Made by a program: the position numbers and the translations under genes | Notes under the pieces: generated by a model | Seen by the model: the letters and a program-made list of their open reading frames with translations, nothing else | Told to the model about the DNA's origin: nothing | Databases searched by the model: none | Assembly (NCBI GenBank): GCA_003228585.1 | Contig: QIEJ01000109.1 | Coordinates: forward strand, 1-37,665 | DNA from: Pseudomonadota bacterium | Lineage (GTDB): Bacteria; BMS3Abin14 | DNA: 37,665 nt | Reading direction: 5' to 3' | Shown: one piece after another, positions 19,352 through 29,545 of the stretch | How the letters are laid out: every line of letters begins with the position of its first letter | How positions within the stretch are numbered: the stretch's first letter is position 1

Positions 19352-20551
19352 TTAAGTGATAAGCCCCAGCTCTCGGCCTACTTTGACAAAGACTTCCAGC
19401 ACCCGGTCCAGATGCTCATCCGTGTGGGTAGCCATATAGCTGGTCCTGATGAGGGCTCTGCCTGAGGGTATGGCAGGGCTTACCACAGGATTGGCGAACA
19501 CACCTTCATCCTGGAGCATGAGGGCAAACTGAAACGCCAGAAGATCCTCACCGACGACAACGGGAATGATGGGAGTCGCCGCACCACCGATATCGAATCC
19601 GTAGGATTTGAATCCGTCCATCATGCGGTGGGTGTTCTTCCAGAGCCGCTCCCGGCGTTCCGGCTCCTGATCGATGATATCCAGAGCGGCGCTGACCGCA
19701 GACACCAGGGCCGGGGCCAGGCTTGCGGAAAAGATCATGGACCTGCTCATATGCTTCAGGTAGTCGATGATCTCTTCGGATGAGGCCACGAATCCTCCGA
19801 TGGTGCCCAGGGACTTGCTGTAGGTACCCATGATGATATCGACTTCGTCCTCGAGGTCGAAGTGCTCACACGTTCCGCGCCCGGTCCTGCCCAGAACTCC
19901 TACCCCATGGGCATCGTCAACCATGAGTCCGAATTCATGTTTCTCCTTGAGCCGGACAATGTCCGGCAAAGAGCTGATGTCGCCCTCCATGGAAAAGACC
20001 CCGTCCACAATGACCAGCTTGCTCTTGTCCCTGTATTTTTCCAGAAGGTGGTCCAGATCCCGGGAATCGTTGTGGTGGAATTTTTTTGTCTCGCCGAAGG
20101 ACAGCCGGCAACCATCTATAATGGAGGCGTGATTGAGCCTGTCGTTTATGGCTATCTCTCCCCTCTCCACCAGTGCCGAGATCACTCCGAGGTTCGTCTG
20201 GTATCCGGTCGCATAGACCAGGGCGGATTCCTTGCGGAAAAAATCCGCAAGCTTCTCCTCAAGAGCGACATGGATATCCAGCGTTCCATTAAGATACCTG
20301 GATCCGGCGCAGCCCGTACCGTACTTCATGACAGCTGCGGCAGCGGCCTCCTTGACCTTGGGGTGTGATGCCAATCCCAGGTAGTTGTTGGACCCGCACA
20401 TGACGACTTCCTTACCGTCCATGATAACCACCGGATCCTGTTGCGACTCGATCACCCTGAAGTAGGGATAAAGACCAGCAGCCCGCACTTGCTCGAGCCT
20501 TTCGAAATGATGACATTTATCGAAGATTCCCACTCTTGCCTCCTGAATCAT
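19352..20551 (-). CDS. Alpha-oxoamine synthase; serine palmitoyltransferase-like (rather than BioF/KBL)
   Basis: AAGLYPYFRVIESQQDPVVIMDGKEVVMCGSNNYLGLASHPKV...KYGTGCAGSRYLNGTLDIHVALEEKLADFF...NHASIIDGCRLSF...VDDAHGVGVLGRTGRGTCEHF...GTYSKSLGTIGG. Likely start MIQEARVG, 2 bp after the upstream SDR stop. Confidence 0.88.
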   Translation of the reverse strand: MIQEARVGIFDKCHHFERLEQVRAAGLYPYFRVIESQQDPVVIMDGKEVVMCGSNNYLGLASHPKVKEAAAAAVMKYGTGCAGSRYLNGTLDIHVALEEKLADFFRKESALVYATGYQTNLGVISALVERGEIAINDRLNHASIIDGCRLSFGETKKFHHNDSRDLDHLLEKYRDKSKLVIVDGVFSMEGDISSLPDIVRLKEKHEFGLMVDDAHGVGVLGRTGRGTCEHFDLEDEVDIIMGTYSKSLGTIGGFVASSEEIIDYLKHMSRSMIFSASLAPALVSAVSAALDIIDQEPERRERLWKNTHRMMDGFKSYGFDIGGAATPIIPVVVGEDLLAFQFALMLQDEGVFANPVVSPAIPSGRALIRTSYMATHTDEHLDRVLEVFVKVGRELGLIT

Positions 20552-20553
20552 CG

Positions 20554-21546
20554 TTATTTCAACCAGTGGTTCTCCCTGTACCAATCAGCTGTGATAACAA
20601 AAGCTGTTTCCAGCGGGATTTTGGCCATAAAACCCAGTTCCGCTTTTGCCTTCCGGGTGCTGCACACCCATCCGAACGCAGTGAGTTCGTTGACCTTGTC
20701 GCGGTTGAAAACGGTCATTCGACCCGAGACCTTTCCCCACAGTTCAGATCCGGCGGCAGCAGCGGCCAAAACCGGCCTCGGTATGAAAACTCCCTTCACT
20801 TTCCTGCCCAGCGCTTTCCCCAGAATACCCGGAAGCTGTGTCATGCCCAATGGTATCGGGTTGGCGATAAAATACTTTTCTCCGATCCTCCCCGATTCGG
20901 CAGCCTGCCAGACACCTTTAACCAGGTCGTCCACAAAGATCATACTGACCATGGAACGCCGGTTAAGAATGGGGAAGATACCCATGGAAGCCAGGCGAAA
21001 GAAGATAAATGCCTCCCTGTCCCTGGGACCGATAACCGTCGGCGGGCGAACCACAACCAGGGGCAGTGCTTTCATGTTGTGCAGGATGTTTTCACCCTCG
21101 AGCTTGCTCCGGCCGTAATCGGTGATCGGCACAGGAAGAGCGCTCTCCGTTAACGGACCTCCGGTTCCGCTGGGTCCCGAGACAGCCTGACTCGAGACAT
21201 AGACAAACACATCCGGCGGTTTACTGCAGTCCAGGGCGGTCCGGCCAATATTCCTGCACCCCTCGGCGTTGGTCCGAAAGTACTCCTCCCGGTTTCCCGC
21301 GGCGAGAGTGCCGGCAAGATGAAAAACGGCGTCGGCTCCTGAAACACCTTCCCTGAGGGCATCAGTGTTGTCAAGGTCACCCTGAATCATCTGGATTGAC
21401 TTGCCATCAAGCCATCCCGGGTTTGACGGTCGGCGAACCAGGCATCGCACCTCAACTCCCCGTTCAAGAAGAAAATCAACAAGGTGGCTTCCAATAAACC
21501 CTGTTCCACCGGTAACGAAGCAGGTGCGGATTTCCCGGGAAAACAT
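20554..21546 (-). CDS. Extended SDR / NAD-dependent epimerase-dehydratase; candidate ceramide reductase (CerR-like)
   Basis: CFVTGGTGFIGSHLVDFLLERGVEVRCLVR, YVSSQAV, YGRSKLEGE. Start at MFSREIR avoids overlap with polA. Confidence 0.85.
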   Translation of the reverse strand: MFSREIRTCFVTGGTGFIGSHLVDFLLERGVEVRCLVRRPSNPGWLDGKSIQMIQGDLDNTDALREGVSGADAVFHLAGTLAAGNREEYFRTNAEGCRNIGRTALDCSKPPDVFVYVSSQAVSGPSGTGGPLTESALPVPITDYGRSKLEGENILHNMKALPLVVVRPPTVIGPRDREAFIFFRLASMGIFPILNRRSMVSMIFVDDLVKGVWQAAESGRIGEKYFIANPIPLGMTQLPGILGKALGRKVKGVFIPRPVLAAAAAGSELWGKVSGRMTVFNRDKVNELTAFGWVCSTRKAKAELGFMAKIPLETAFVITADWYRENHWLK

Positions 21547-21577
21547 GTGAAAATTTAACACATCAGCTTGATAACGG

Positions 21578-24259
21578 TCAATGAGCTTCAGCCCAGTTGT
21601 CACCGAACCCTATATCGACCACCAATGGGACCCTGAGTTTCATGACCCCTTCCATGGCCTCCCGGACGACTGCGGCTGTGCGATCTTCATCTCCTGCAGG
21701 GACCTCGAACACGAGTTCATCGTGGACCTGGAGGATCATTCGTGCCTCGGACACCTTCTCACCGAGGTTCCGATGGACATTTATCATGGCCACTTTTATC
21801 AGATCAGCTGCCGCACCCTGGATCGGAGTGTTGACTGCCATCCGCTCGCCCAACTGTCTCTGGTTCGGGTTGGACGACTCAAGCTCAGGAAGGTAACGTC
21901 TCCTGTTCAAGAGGGTCATGACGTATCCCATCTGCCTGGCACCTTCCAACGTACGGTCAATGTAAGACTTGACACCTGAATATACGGAGAAATAATCCTC
22001 AATGATCTGGCCTGCCTCTCGGGGATGAACCCCCATTTCTCTGGAAAGCCCGAAAGCGCTCATACCGTAGATGATCCCGAAATTGACAACTTTGGCCCGT
22101 CTCCTCAGTTCAGGCTCAACTTCCTCTCCGGCTCCGAAGACCTGCCTCGCTGTACGCGCATGGACGTCCTCCCCATTGCGGAATGCCTCCAGAAGTTCTT
22201 CATCCTCGGACAGATGGGCCAGGATTCTCAACTCGATCTGGGAGTAGTCGGCCGACATTAAAACCCGCCCCTCCGGAGCTATGAACGCCTCACGAATCTT
22301 CCTGCCTGTCTCCGTGCGCACCGGAATGTTCTGCAGGTTGGGATCGGAACTGGAAAGCCGACCGGTGGCAGTTGCTGTCTGGTTGAAAGAGGTGTGGATC
22401 CGCCCGGTACCGGGATTGACCAGCACAGGCAAAGCGTCGCTGTAGGTGGACTTGAGCTTTGAGAAGCTTCTGTACTCCAGGACCATGGACGGAAGCTGAT
22501 GTCTTTCGGAAAGTTCGAGAAGAACATCCGAGTTGGTTGAATATCCGGTCTTGGTCTTCTTTTGCACCGGCAGACCCAGCTCCTCGAACAGGACCTGGCT
22601 TAATTGGCGGGGAGAGTTGATATTGAAATCCCGGCCTGCTTCACGGTGGATTCCGGCAGCCAGATCTCCGATCTTTACCGCCAGCTCCGAAGAGAGCCGG
22701 CCAAGAAGCGTTGTGTCAATCATGACACCAGCCATTTCCATGTCTGTAAGAACCGAGATCAGCGGCATCTCCACTTCCTGAAAAAGGTCCATTATCTTCA
22801 TGTCTTTCAGGTCATCGAGGAGCGGCTGCATCACTCTCAGGGTGACATCAGCATCCTCGCAGGAATAGACCGCCGCTTCCTCCACGGACACGTGGTTGAA
22901 GGGGATCTGCTTCCTTCCCTTCCCGGTAAGATCCGTGTAGCTGATCATTGTGTGGTTGAGCCTCTCTGAAGCGATCTCAGCCAGACTATGCGTTCGCTTG
23001 GAGGGATTAACCAGGTAGGAAGCGACCATTGTATCGCACACGATCCCCTTCAACTGCCATTGTGATCCCGCAAGCACTTTCATATCGTACTTTATGTTCT
23101 GCCCGATCTTTCCGATCCTTGAATCAGCCAGTACGGGGCCAAGAATCTCCCTGGCACGGGCCTCGGTAATCTGTTTCGGGACCCCCAGATAATGGTGCGC
23201 AAGGGGGATGTAAACAGCCTGCCCCGGTTCCCATGAAAGGGAGATACCTGCCAGGTTCGCTCTCATGGCGTCCCTGTTATCGGTTTCCACATCAATGACA
23301 AATTGACCTGCCCCCTTAAGTTTTCCGATCAGGTTCGACAATTCATCCTCATCAACGATCATGCGGTAACCCTCCCGGCTCAGGGATGTCCGGGGTGCTA
23401 CCTCATTGATGAGTCGTGTAAATTCCAGTTCCTTGAAGAGGTCTCTCAGGGAATTGCTGTCCGGCTCCTGTGCCCGAAGATCCTCCAGGGAGATGCCCAG
23501 TTCCAGATCCTTTTCCAGAGTGACGAGAGACAGGCTCAGCAATGCGTCATCGATCCCGGCGGCCAGGTTTTTCCCGGCGCTGCCGCCCACCTCTGAGCTC
23601 CGGTCCAGAAGTTCCCCCAGGGTTCCGTAGCTGGCGATAAGCTTCCCTGCGGTTTTAATGCCGACACCGGACACGCCGGGAATATTGTCGCTGCGGTCCC
23701 CTGCCAGTGCCAACACATAGCGGATCTGGTCGGGTTCGACGCCGAATTTTTCGCGCACTTCATCAACCCCCACCCATCGATCCTTCATGGTGTCCAGCAT
23801 CCGGACCCTTGATGAAACCAGCTGCATGAGGTCTTTGTCCGAGGAGATGATAATTGTGTTGTCCACATCCTCAGCGCACTGATGGACAAGGGTGGCGATA
23901 ATATCATCGGCCTCAACCCCTTCCTTCCTGATGGCAGGGATATGGAACTCCTTGATGATCTGCTCAATGTGAGGGAGTTGGACCGCCAGTTCATCGGGCA
24001 TGGGAGGGCGGTTGGCCTTGTACTGGGGAAATTTTTCGTGGCGCATGGTTGGTCCCTTTGAGTCCAGGACAACCGCCAGGTAGGTGGGCCTATGCTCTCT
24101 GAGGATTTTCAGGAGCATGTTGGTAAAACCGTAAACAGCGTTGGTGGGGAATCCATCCCTGGTGGAGAGCCCGCGGATGGCATGATAGGCACGGTAGATA
24201 TAGGAGCTACCGTCAATGAGGTATAGGGTCTTTTCTCCCTCGTTCGGTTTGTCGGTCAA
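21578..24259 (-). CDS. polA: DNA polymerase I
   Basis: 5'-3' exonuclease (LYLIDGSSYIYRAYHAI), 3'-5' exonuclease region and polymerase motifs SADYSQIELRILAHLS, RRRAKVVNFGIIYGMSAFGLS, MILQVHDELVFEVP. Confidence 0.98.
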   Translation of the reverse strand: MTDKPNEGEKTLYLIDGSSYIYRAYHAIRGLSTRDGFPTNAVYGFTNMLLKILREHRPTYLAVVLDSKGPTMRHEKFPQYKANRPPMPDELAVQLPHIEQIIKEFHIPAIRKEGVEADDIIATLVHQCAEDVDNTIIISSDKDLMQLVSSRVRMLDTMKDRWVGVDEVREKFGVEPDQIRYVLALAGDRSDNIPGVSGVGIKTAGKLIASYGTLGELLDRSSEVGGSAGKNLAAGIDDALLSLSLVTLEKDLELGISLEDLRAQEPDSNSLRDLFKELEFTRLINEVAPRTSLSREGYRMIVDEDELSNLIGKLKGAGQFVIDVETDNRDAMRANLAGISLSWEPGQAVYIPLAHHYLGVPKQITEARAREILGPVLADSRIGKIGQNIKYDMKVLAGSQWQLKGIVCDTMVASYLVNPSKRTHSLAEIASERLNHTMISYTDLTGKGRKQIPFNHVSVEEAAVYSCEDADVTLRVMQPLLDDLKDMKIMDLFQEVEMPLISVLTDMEMAGVMIDTTLLGRLSSELAVKIGDLAAGIHREAGRDFNINSPRQLSQVLFEELGLPVQKKTKTGYSTNSDVLLELSERHQLPSMVLEYRSFSKLKSTYSDALPVLVNPGTGRIHTSFNQTATATGRLSSSDPNLQNIPVRTETGRKIREAFIAPEGRVLMSADYSQIELRILAHLSEDEELLEAFRNGEDVHARTARQVFGAGEEVEPELRRRAKVVNFGIIYGMSAFGLSREMGVHPREAGQIIEDYFSVYSGVKSYIDRTLEGARQMGYVMTLLNRRRYLPELESSNPNQRQLGERMAVNTPIQGAAADLIKVAMINVHRNLGEKVSEARMILQVHDELVFEVPAGDEDRTAAVVREAMEGVMKLRVPLVVDIGFGDNWAEAH

Positions 24260-24278
24260 TAAGTACTCCTGCTTCTAC

Positions 24279-25199
24279 TTACTTCACAACCGTGATCCAG
24301 TCCTGATAGCGGGAATCCCCTCCGTGAACAACTTTAAAATAGGCATCCTGGATGGCACGGGTTACGGGTCCCGGCCTGCCCTCTCCTATGGCCCTGTCGT
24401 CCACTTCCCGGATAGGCGTTATTTCCGCGGCCGTCCCGGTAAAGAAAGCCTCATCGGCAACATACAGTTCATCTCTGGTGAACCTGTCCTCGACAACCTC
24501 GTATCCCAGCTCGGAAGCCAGAGTGATAACTGTGTTACGGGTTATCCCGTTGAGAACGGAGGTCAGGGATGTGGTCTTGATACGACCGTCCCTTACAATG
24601 AACAGGTTCTCACCGCTGCCCTCGCTTACGAAACCATCGGTATCCAGCATGATCGTCTCGTCATAACCCGCCTGGATCGCCTCTCTTTTGGCCAGGATGG
24701 AGTTGACGTAAGCGCCGTTGATTTTGGCCTTGGTCATCATGGCGTTCACGTGGTTGCGAACGAAGGAAGATATTTTGGTCCGGATACCGTTTTTCAGTCC
24801 CTCCTCTCCCAGATAGGCGCCCCACGCCCATGTGGCGATAAAGACGCCCACAGGATGATCTTCGGTAACCAGCAGACCCATCGGACCATCTTTGAGATAG
24901 ACTACCGGGCGGATGTAGCCGTCCTCAAGCTTGTTAACGCGAACGATCTCGATATGGGCATCCCACAGGACATCCCAGTCGAAGGGGATTTTGATGCGAG
25001 AGATATGGCAGGAATCGTGCAATCTTCTGAGATGCTCCTTCAGCCGAAAGATTCCCGGACCCTCCGGAGTTTTGTAGAATCGGATCCCCTCGAAAACGCC
25101 GAGACCGTAATGAAGGGTATGGGTCAGAACATGGACCTGGGCTTTCTGCCAATCGACCATCTCCCCGTTCATCCAGATCTTTGTCACCGGTGTAACCAT
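24279..25199 (-). CDS. ilvE: Branched-chain amino acid aminotransferase
   Basis: IWMNGEMVDWQKAQVHVLTHTLHYGLGVFEGIRFYKT; AKINGAYVNSILAKREAIQAGYDETIMLDTDGFVSEGSGENLFIVRDG; DELYVADEAFFTGTAAEITPIREVDDR. Confidence 0.97.
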   Translation of the reverse strand: MVTPVTKIWMNGEMVDWQKAQVHVLTHTLHYGLGVFEGIRFYKTPEGPGIFRLKEHLRRLHDSCHISRIKIPFDWDVLWDAHIEIVRVNKLEDGYIRPVVYLKDGPMGLLVTEDHPVGVFIATWAWGAYLGEEGLKNGIRTKISSFVRNHVNAMMTKAKINGAYVNSILAKREAIQAGYDETIMLDTDGFVSEGSGENLFIVRDGRIKTTSLTSVLNGITRNTVITLASELGYEVVEDRFTRDELYVADEAFFTGTAAEITPIREVDDRAIGEGRPGPVTRAIQDAYFKVVHGGDSRYQDWITVVK

Positions 25200-25258
25200 G
25201 AATATTCCTCCATTATCTCCAGGTCTGTCTTCAGACGCTCACCGCCTAATCCAGAGCT

Positions 25259-28200
25259 TCAGTCGTTTTCCTTCTCAATGGATACCATGAGGTTCTCATA
25301 TTCTGACCTGATCAGAAACTTTGTGTCCCTGACCTTCTCGAGAAAATCGGCCGGCGATCCGGCCTCACCAACATATCCCAGGCTTCTGGCCAACGGCTGG
25401 ACTTTTTTTTCATCAGCGGGTATTCGAGGGTCTGAGCGATCCTGATAGAGCTGCGAGCGGTTCTCAATCTCTCTGAAAAAAATGTACGCGCGGTGCAACG
25501 CATTATACTGGTTTTCCTCGACAAGTCCAGAATCCTTGAGGGCCTTTAAGGCCTCCATTGTGGAAGCTGTGCGTACCTCGGGCAGGTCGTGCCCGTAGTA
25601 AAGCTGGAGAACCTGAACAGCAAACTCGATATCCACAAGACCCCCCTTGCCCACCTTGATATCATGGAACTGTCCACTGGACTCTCCTGCGATCTCATTT
25701 TCCATTCTGTCCCTGACCCGCCGGATCTCTCTAACTTCCTCTTTTCCTATGGCATGCGAATAGGTCAGTTCATCGATGGTCTCGGCAATATTCCCGCCAA
25801 ATTCCCTGTCTCCGGCAACCCAGCGCGCTTTGATCAGAGCCTGGCGTTCCCACACCATTGCATTCTCCTGGTGATGTCGTCGGAACGAGTCCAGCGTTGT
25901 GACGAGAGGACCGGCATGCCCAGATGGCCGAAGCCGCATGTCAGCACGGTAAAGCACCCCCTCACCGGTGGGGCTTGTAATAATGGTGATCATCCTCTGG
26001 GCCACCCGGGTGTAGAACTCCCTGCTTCCCTCCCCCCCCTGGAAGAGAAAAACAAGGTCAAGGTCTGAGCTGTAGTTCATCTCACGACCGCCCATCTTGC
26101 CCATGGCCACAACACCGAAAGATCCTGGAGGGTCGCCCCTGTCCACGGCAACATCTCTAACCGCCATATCGAAAGATGCCCGGAGAAGGCCTTCAGCGAG
26201 CGCTGTGAGTTCCAGGTTCACACCAGGCAGTTTTCGGAGCCCAAGAAGATCTCCCAGCCCGATCCTGAGGATCTCCCCATTCCTGTAACGCCTCAACATT
26301 ATCAACTCATCCTCAAAGGATGGGCTGGGGCCCAGTATTTCCCTGATCTCCTCTTCCAGGTCCTCAAGGCTCCTGCCCTCGGACAGGTCGGTTCCGGAAA
26401 TCATGAGATCGAGCAGGTCCGGTTGTCTGAGGAGAAACCCGGACAGAAAAGGACTCGATCCGAAAAGCGACGCGAGCAGCTTTATCGATTCGGGATTCCT
26501 GGCCAGCATGGAATAGTAAGAGGCCCTGGCCCCAACCTTTCCTATGAACCGATTCAGGTTAACCAGGACGGCATCGGGATCAGGAACACCTTTCAGTTCA
26601 GCCAGAAGACGGGGGGCGATTTGCCTGAGCAGGTGACGACAGGTGTCCGTGAAGTGGCCGTAGGAAGGCCCATCCCGGAGAAGGAGCAGATTTCTGTATG
26701 CGGCCTCCGGATCCGAAAAACCCGCTGAACCAAGTTCTTCAACGGCTTCCTTCTCGGTAAGATCTTCCCTGAGCAGGTTTGGCTCCTGCATATCTCTCGA
26801 GGACCGAGGCACGTCCTCTGTAAAGAACAGATGGTCATAACAGACCCTGACGTCCTCGGTCACCCTGTTCAGGGCCTCCCTGAATCGTGGTTCATCCCCG
26901 TTCCCATCCCTGATGAAGCCCATAATATAAGCCAGTTTCGAGATCTCATCCGCACTGTGCGGCAGAGTGTGTGTCTGTCTTTCCTCGACAAGCTGGACGC
27001 GGTGTTCCACCGTGCGCAGGAAAATATAAGACTCTCGAAGAGTTTCGGCGTCCCTCTCTGTCAGGAAACCGTTTTTCATAAGCCGGTCCAGAGCCCTGAG
27101 GCTGTTTTTCTCACGGATTGCGGGGTTTCTCCCCCCGTGAATGAGCTGGAGGCTCTGGATCAGGAATTCTATATCCCTGATCCCGCCGCGGCCCAGTTTG
27201 ATGTCCCTTATTCCATGGGTTTCCTCATCGATTTGCCGGTGGATCTTCTCCTTGAGAACACCGATCTCCTCGATAGCGGTGTAGTCCAGATGCCGACGGT
27301 AGACGAACCGGATCATACTCTCGAGAAACACCTCGCCCAACCGCCTGTCTCCTCCCACGGGTTTGCCTTTCAGAAGAGCCAGCCGGTCCATGGTCCTGCC
27401 CCAGGATTGATAATAGACGTCCAGACTAGGCAGGGAATAGGCTATCTCCCCCGATTCGCCCTCCGGTCTCAACCTGAGATCGACTCTGAAAACGATTCCG
27501 TCAGCGGTTCGTTCATTGAGCAGCCGGGTTATGGTCTCACCAAGACGAACGTAAAACCGATGATTCTCGACTGAGTCCCTGTAGCCCCCCGATTTCGAAG
27601 GCCTGCCGGTGGTCATGCCCTCATGGGAGGAATACAGGTAGAACAGGTCCACATCAGAGCTGTAGTTCAGCTCCTCCCCACCCAGTTTTCCCATTCCAAG
27701 CACACAGAATTTTCCGGGTCGGGTAACTCCCCTTTCAGTAACCCTCAGGGGGACTCCATGCTTCTGTTTCAGATGGGTCATGGCGATTTCCACGGACGCA
27801 TCGATGGAGGCTTCCGCCAGGTTTGAGATATCGTGGACCGTCTCCTCCAACGTGGCCGCGCCGAGAAGATCCCGGACCCCTATCCTCAGCATTTCCCTGT
27901 ACTTGTTGATCCTGAGTATCCGACCCGCATCCTCCAATTCAACCCCAGCAGAAAGCCGCATTGTCAGATCATCATGCATGGCGGAGGAGTATCTGGTGCC
28001 TGAAAGACCAACCTCTCTCATGAGCCAGACGTAGTCCCCAGGTGATCTCTGGATCAGAGAGGACAGGAAGTTGCTGTATCCGAGAATGGCGAGCAGGGAT
28101 TTCAACCCGTCCGGATCCTCCAGGAGGGACCGAAAATTCGGGTCATCGATCATGGTCAGGAGCCTGGCCAGGCGGTTCAGTGCGGCCTGGGGATCAGCTG

Positions 28201-28366
28201 TCCCCAAGGCCCCGCTTACAGCCTGCTCGGCGAAGTTCTCAGAATACCCCCTGGCTGCGGCGGCATCGTGAATGGATTGAAGCAGGGATGTCAGAGAGTC
28301 GGTTACAGGGAAGCGGCCGATTTTTCTGACCAGGGAGATCAGCGATTCGAGGGTGCCCCCAGGCAT
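25259..28366 (-). CDS. glnE: Bifunctional glutamine-synthetase adenylyltransferase/deadenylase
   Basis: Two nucleotidyltransferase modules (GMGKLGGEELNYSSDVDLFYLY; AMGKMGGREMNYSSDLDLVFLF); DIKLGRGGIRDIEF and DIKVGKGGLVDIEF. Confidence 0.97.
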   Translation of the reverse strand: MPGGTLESLISLVRKIGRFPVTDSLTSLLQSIHDAAAARGYSENFAEQAVSGALGTADPQAALNRLARLLTMIDDPNFRSLLEDPDGLKSLLAILGYSNFLSSLIQRSPGDYVWLMREVGLSGTRYSSAMHDDLTMRLSAGVELEDAGRILRINKYREMLRIGVRDLLGAATLEETVHDISNLAEASIDASVEIAMTHLKQKHGVPLRVTERGVTRPGKFCVLGMGKLGGEELNYSSDVDLFYLYSSHEGMTTGRPSKSGGYRDSVENHRFYVRLGETITRLLNERTADGIVFRVDLRLRPEGESGEIAYSLPSLDVYYQSWGRTMDRLALLKGKPVGGDRRLGEVFLESMIRFVYRRHLDYTAIEEIGVLKEKIHRQIDEETHGIRDIKLGRGGIRDIEFLIQSLQLIHGGRNPAIREKNSLRALDRLMKNGFLTERDAETLRESYIFLRTVEHRVQLVEERQTHTLPHSADEISKLAYIMGFIRDGNGDEPRFREALNRVTEDVRVCYDHLFFTEDVPRSSRDMQEPNLLREDLTEKEAVEELGSAGFSDPEAAYRNLLLLRDGPSYGHFTDTCRHLLRQIAPRLLAELKGVPDPDAVLVNLNRFIGKVGARASYYSMLARNPESIKLLASLFGSSPFLSGFLLRQPDLLDLMISGTDLSEGRSLEDLEEEIREILGPSPSFEDELIMLRRYRNGEILRIGLGDLLGLRKLPGVNLELTALAEGLLRASFDMAVRDVAVDRGDPPGSFGVVAMGKMGGREMNYSSDLDLVFLFQGGEGSREFYTRVAQRMITIITSPTGEGVLYRADMRLRPSGHAGPLVTTLDSFRRHHQENAMVWERQALIKARWVAGDREFGGNIAETIDELTYSHAIGKEEVREIRRVRDRMENEIAGESSGQFHDIKVGKGGLVDIEFAVQVLQLYYGHDLPEVRTASTMEALKALKDSGLVEENQYNALHRAYIFFREIENRSQLYQDRSDPRIPADEKKVQPLARSLGYVGEAGSPADFLEKVRDTKFLIRSEYENLMVSIEKEND

Positions 28367-28371
28367 TTCTA

Positions 28372-29424
28372 TTATTCCGTGACCAATAGAGAGGCAAGCC
28401 CCGGACCGAAGGGGGTCAGGACGATCCCCTTCTCCGTGACAATGGCAGTGATCAGTTCGGCCGGCGTCACATCGAACGCGGGGTTGTAGATGTGAATCTT
28501 CTCCGGTGCCCAGGACAGATCACCATATCCGGCGACCTCATCCGGGGATCTTTCCTCGATGGGTATGGATTCTCCCGTGGGAAGGGACGGATCCACTGTG
28601 GTAAGGGGAGCGGCCACCACGAAGGGTATGTTGTGACGCTCGGCGAGCACCGCGACGTTGTATGTTCCTATCTTGTTGGCCACATCGCCGTTGGACGCAA
28701 TACGGTCGGCACCGACCACGACAAAATCCACCTCACCGGCGGCCATTATGGCGCCCGCCGCGTTGTCTGTGATCAGGGTGGCGGGGATGTTCTCTCTGGC
28801 CATCTCCCAGGCGGTTAATCTTGCCCCCTGGAGGACGGGGCGGGTTTCATCCACCCACACCATGGAAACCTTGTTGTCCCTGAAGGCTGAACGGATGACC
28901 CCCAGGGCTGTTCCGTAACCGGCGGTGGCAAGAGCTCCAGCGTTGCAGTGGGTGAGGATCTTCGAATTGGCCGGCACCAGTTCCGACCCGAAATCCCCGA
29001 TCCGTCTGCAAGCCGCAAGATCCTCATCCAGGATTGCCAGGGCTTCCTTTTCCAGGTCCGACTGAATCCGGTCACATGGAACTTCTGTAAGGGTGTCGAG
29101 GAACGATCCCATTCGATCGAGAGCCCGGAAAAGGTTCACAGCCGTGGGACGGGTCGCGCCCAGAGTCTCCATGGCGCTATTGACAAGAGCCTTCAGTTCC
29201 CCGGTTTCGGTCCCTGTGTACCTCATGGATGCCAGCACCACACCAAATGCGGCAGCGCACCCTATGGCCGGGGCGCCTCTTACAACCAGGCTGCGAATGG
29301 CCTCCGCCACCTCTTCCGGATCGGCATATTCATTGTAGACCTCTTCGTGTGGGAGGAGGGTTTGATCGAGCAGTGTGAGAATTTTGGTGTCCGCGTTCCA
29401 TTTTATGGGATAAATATCGCTCAT
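28372..29424 (-). CDS. mtnA: S-methyl-5-thioribose-1-phosphate isomerase
   Basis: VVRGAPAIGCAAAFGVVLA; ILTHCNAGALATAGYGTALGVIRSA; VVGADRIASNGDVANKIGTYNVAVLAERHNIPFVVAAP. Confidence 0.96.
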   Translation of the reverse strand: MSDIYPIKWNADTKILTLLDQTLLPHEEVYNEYADPEEVAEAIRSLVVRGAPAIGCAAAFGVVLASMRYTGTETGELKALVNSAMETLGATRPTAVNLFRALDRMGSFLDTLTEVPCDRIQSDLEKEALAILDEDLAACRRIGDFGSELVPANSKILTHCNAGALATAGYGTALGVIRSAFRDNKVSMVWVDETRPVLQGARLTAWEMARENIPATLITDNAAGAIMAAGEVDFVVVGADRIASNGDVANKIGTYNVAVLAERHNIPFVVAAPLTTVDPSLPTGESIPIEERSPDEVAGYGDLSWAPEKIHIYNPAFDVTPAELITAIVTEKGIVLTPFGPGLASLLVTE

Positions 29425-29451
29425 TATTCAGAATCCTCTTATCGCCCGAGT

Positions 29452-29545
29452 GGGAGCATGGGCGATTGGGAGAGTGGGCGCAAAAGCTTCTTTTCTGAGT
29501 GGTTTCTCCCCGTCCCCCCCTCTCCCCATCTCCCCCTCATTCTCA
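29452..29545. repeat. 8-bp-periodic G-rich tract followed by C-rich counterpart (inverted pair)
   Basis: GGGAGCAT GGGCGATT GGGAGAGT GGGCGCAA ... CCCCCCCT CTCCCCAT CTCCCCCT. Confidence 0.55.

Noticed and set aside
19352-20551. Calling the aminotransferase KBL or BioF
   Set aside because: No tdh or bio neighbours, and the motifs read more like SPT; final call needs phylogeny.
24216-25445. 409-aa plus-strand ORF opposite ilvE and the glnE 3' end
   Set aside because: Antisense to two confident genes; no domain signature.
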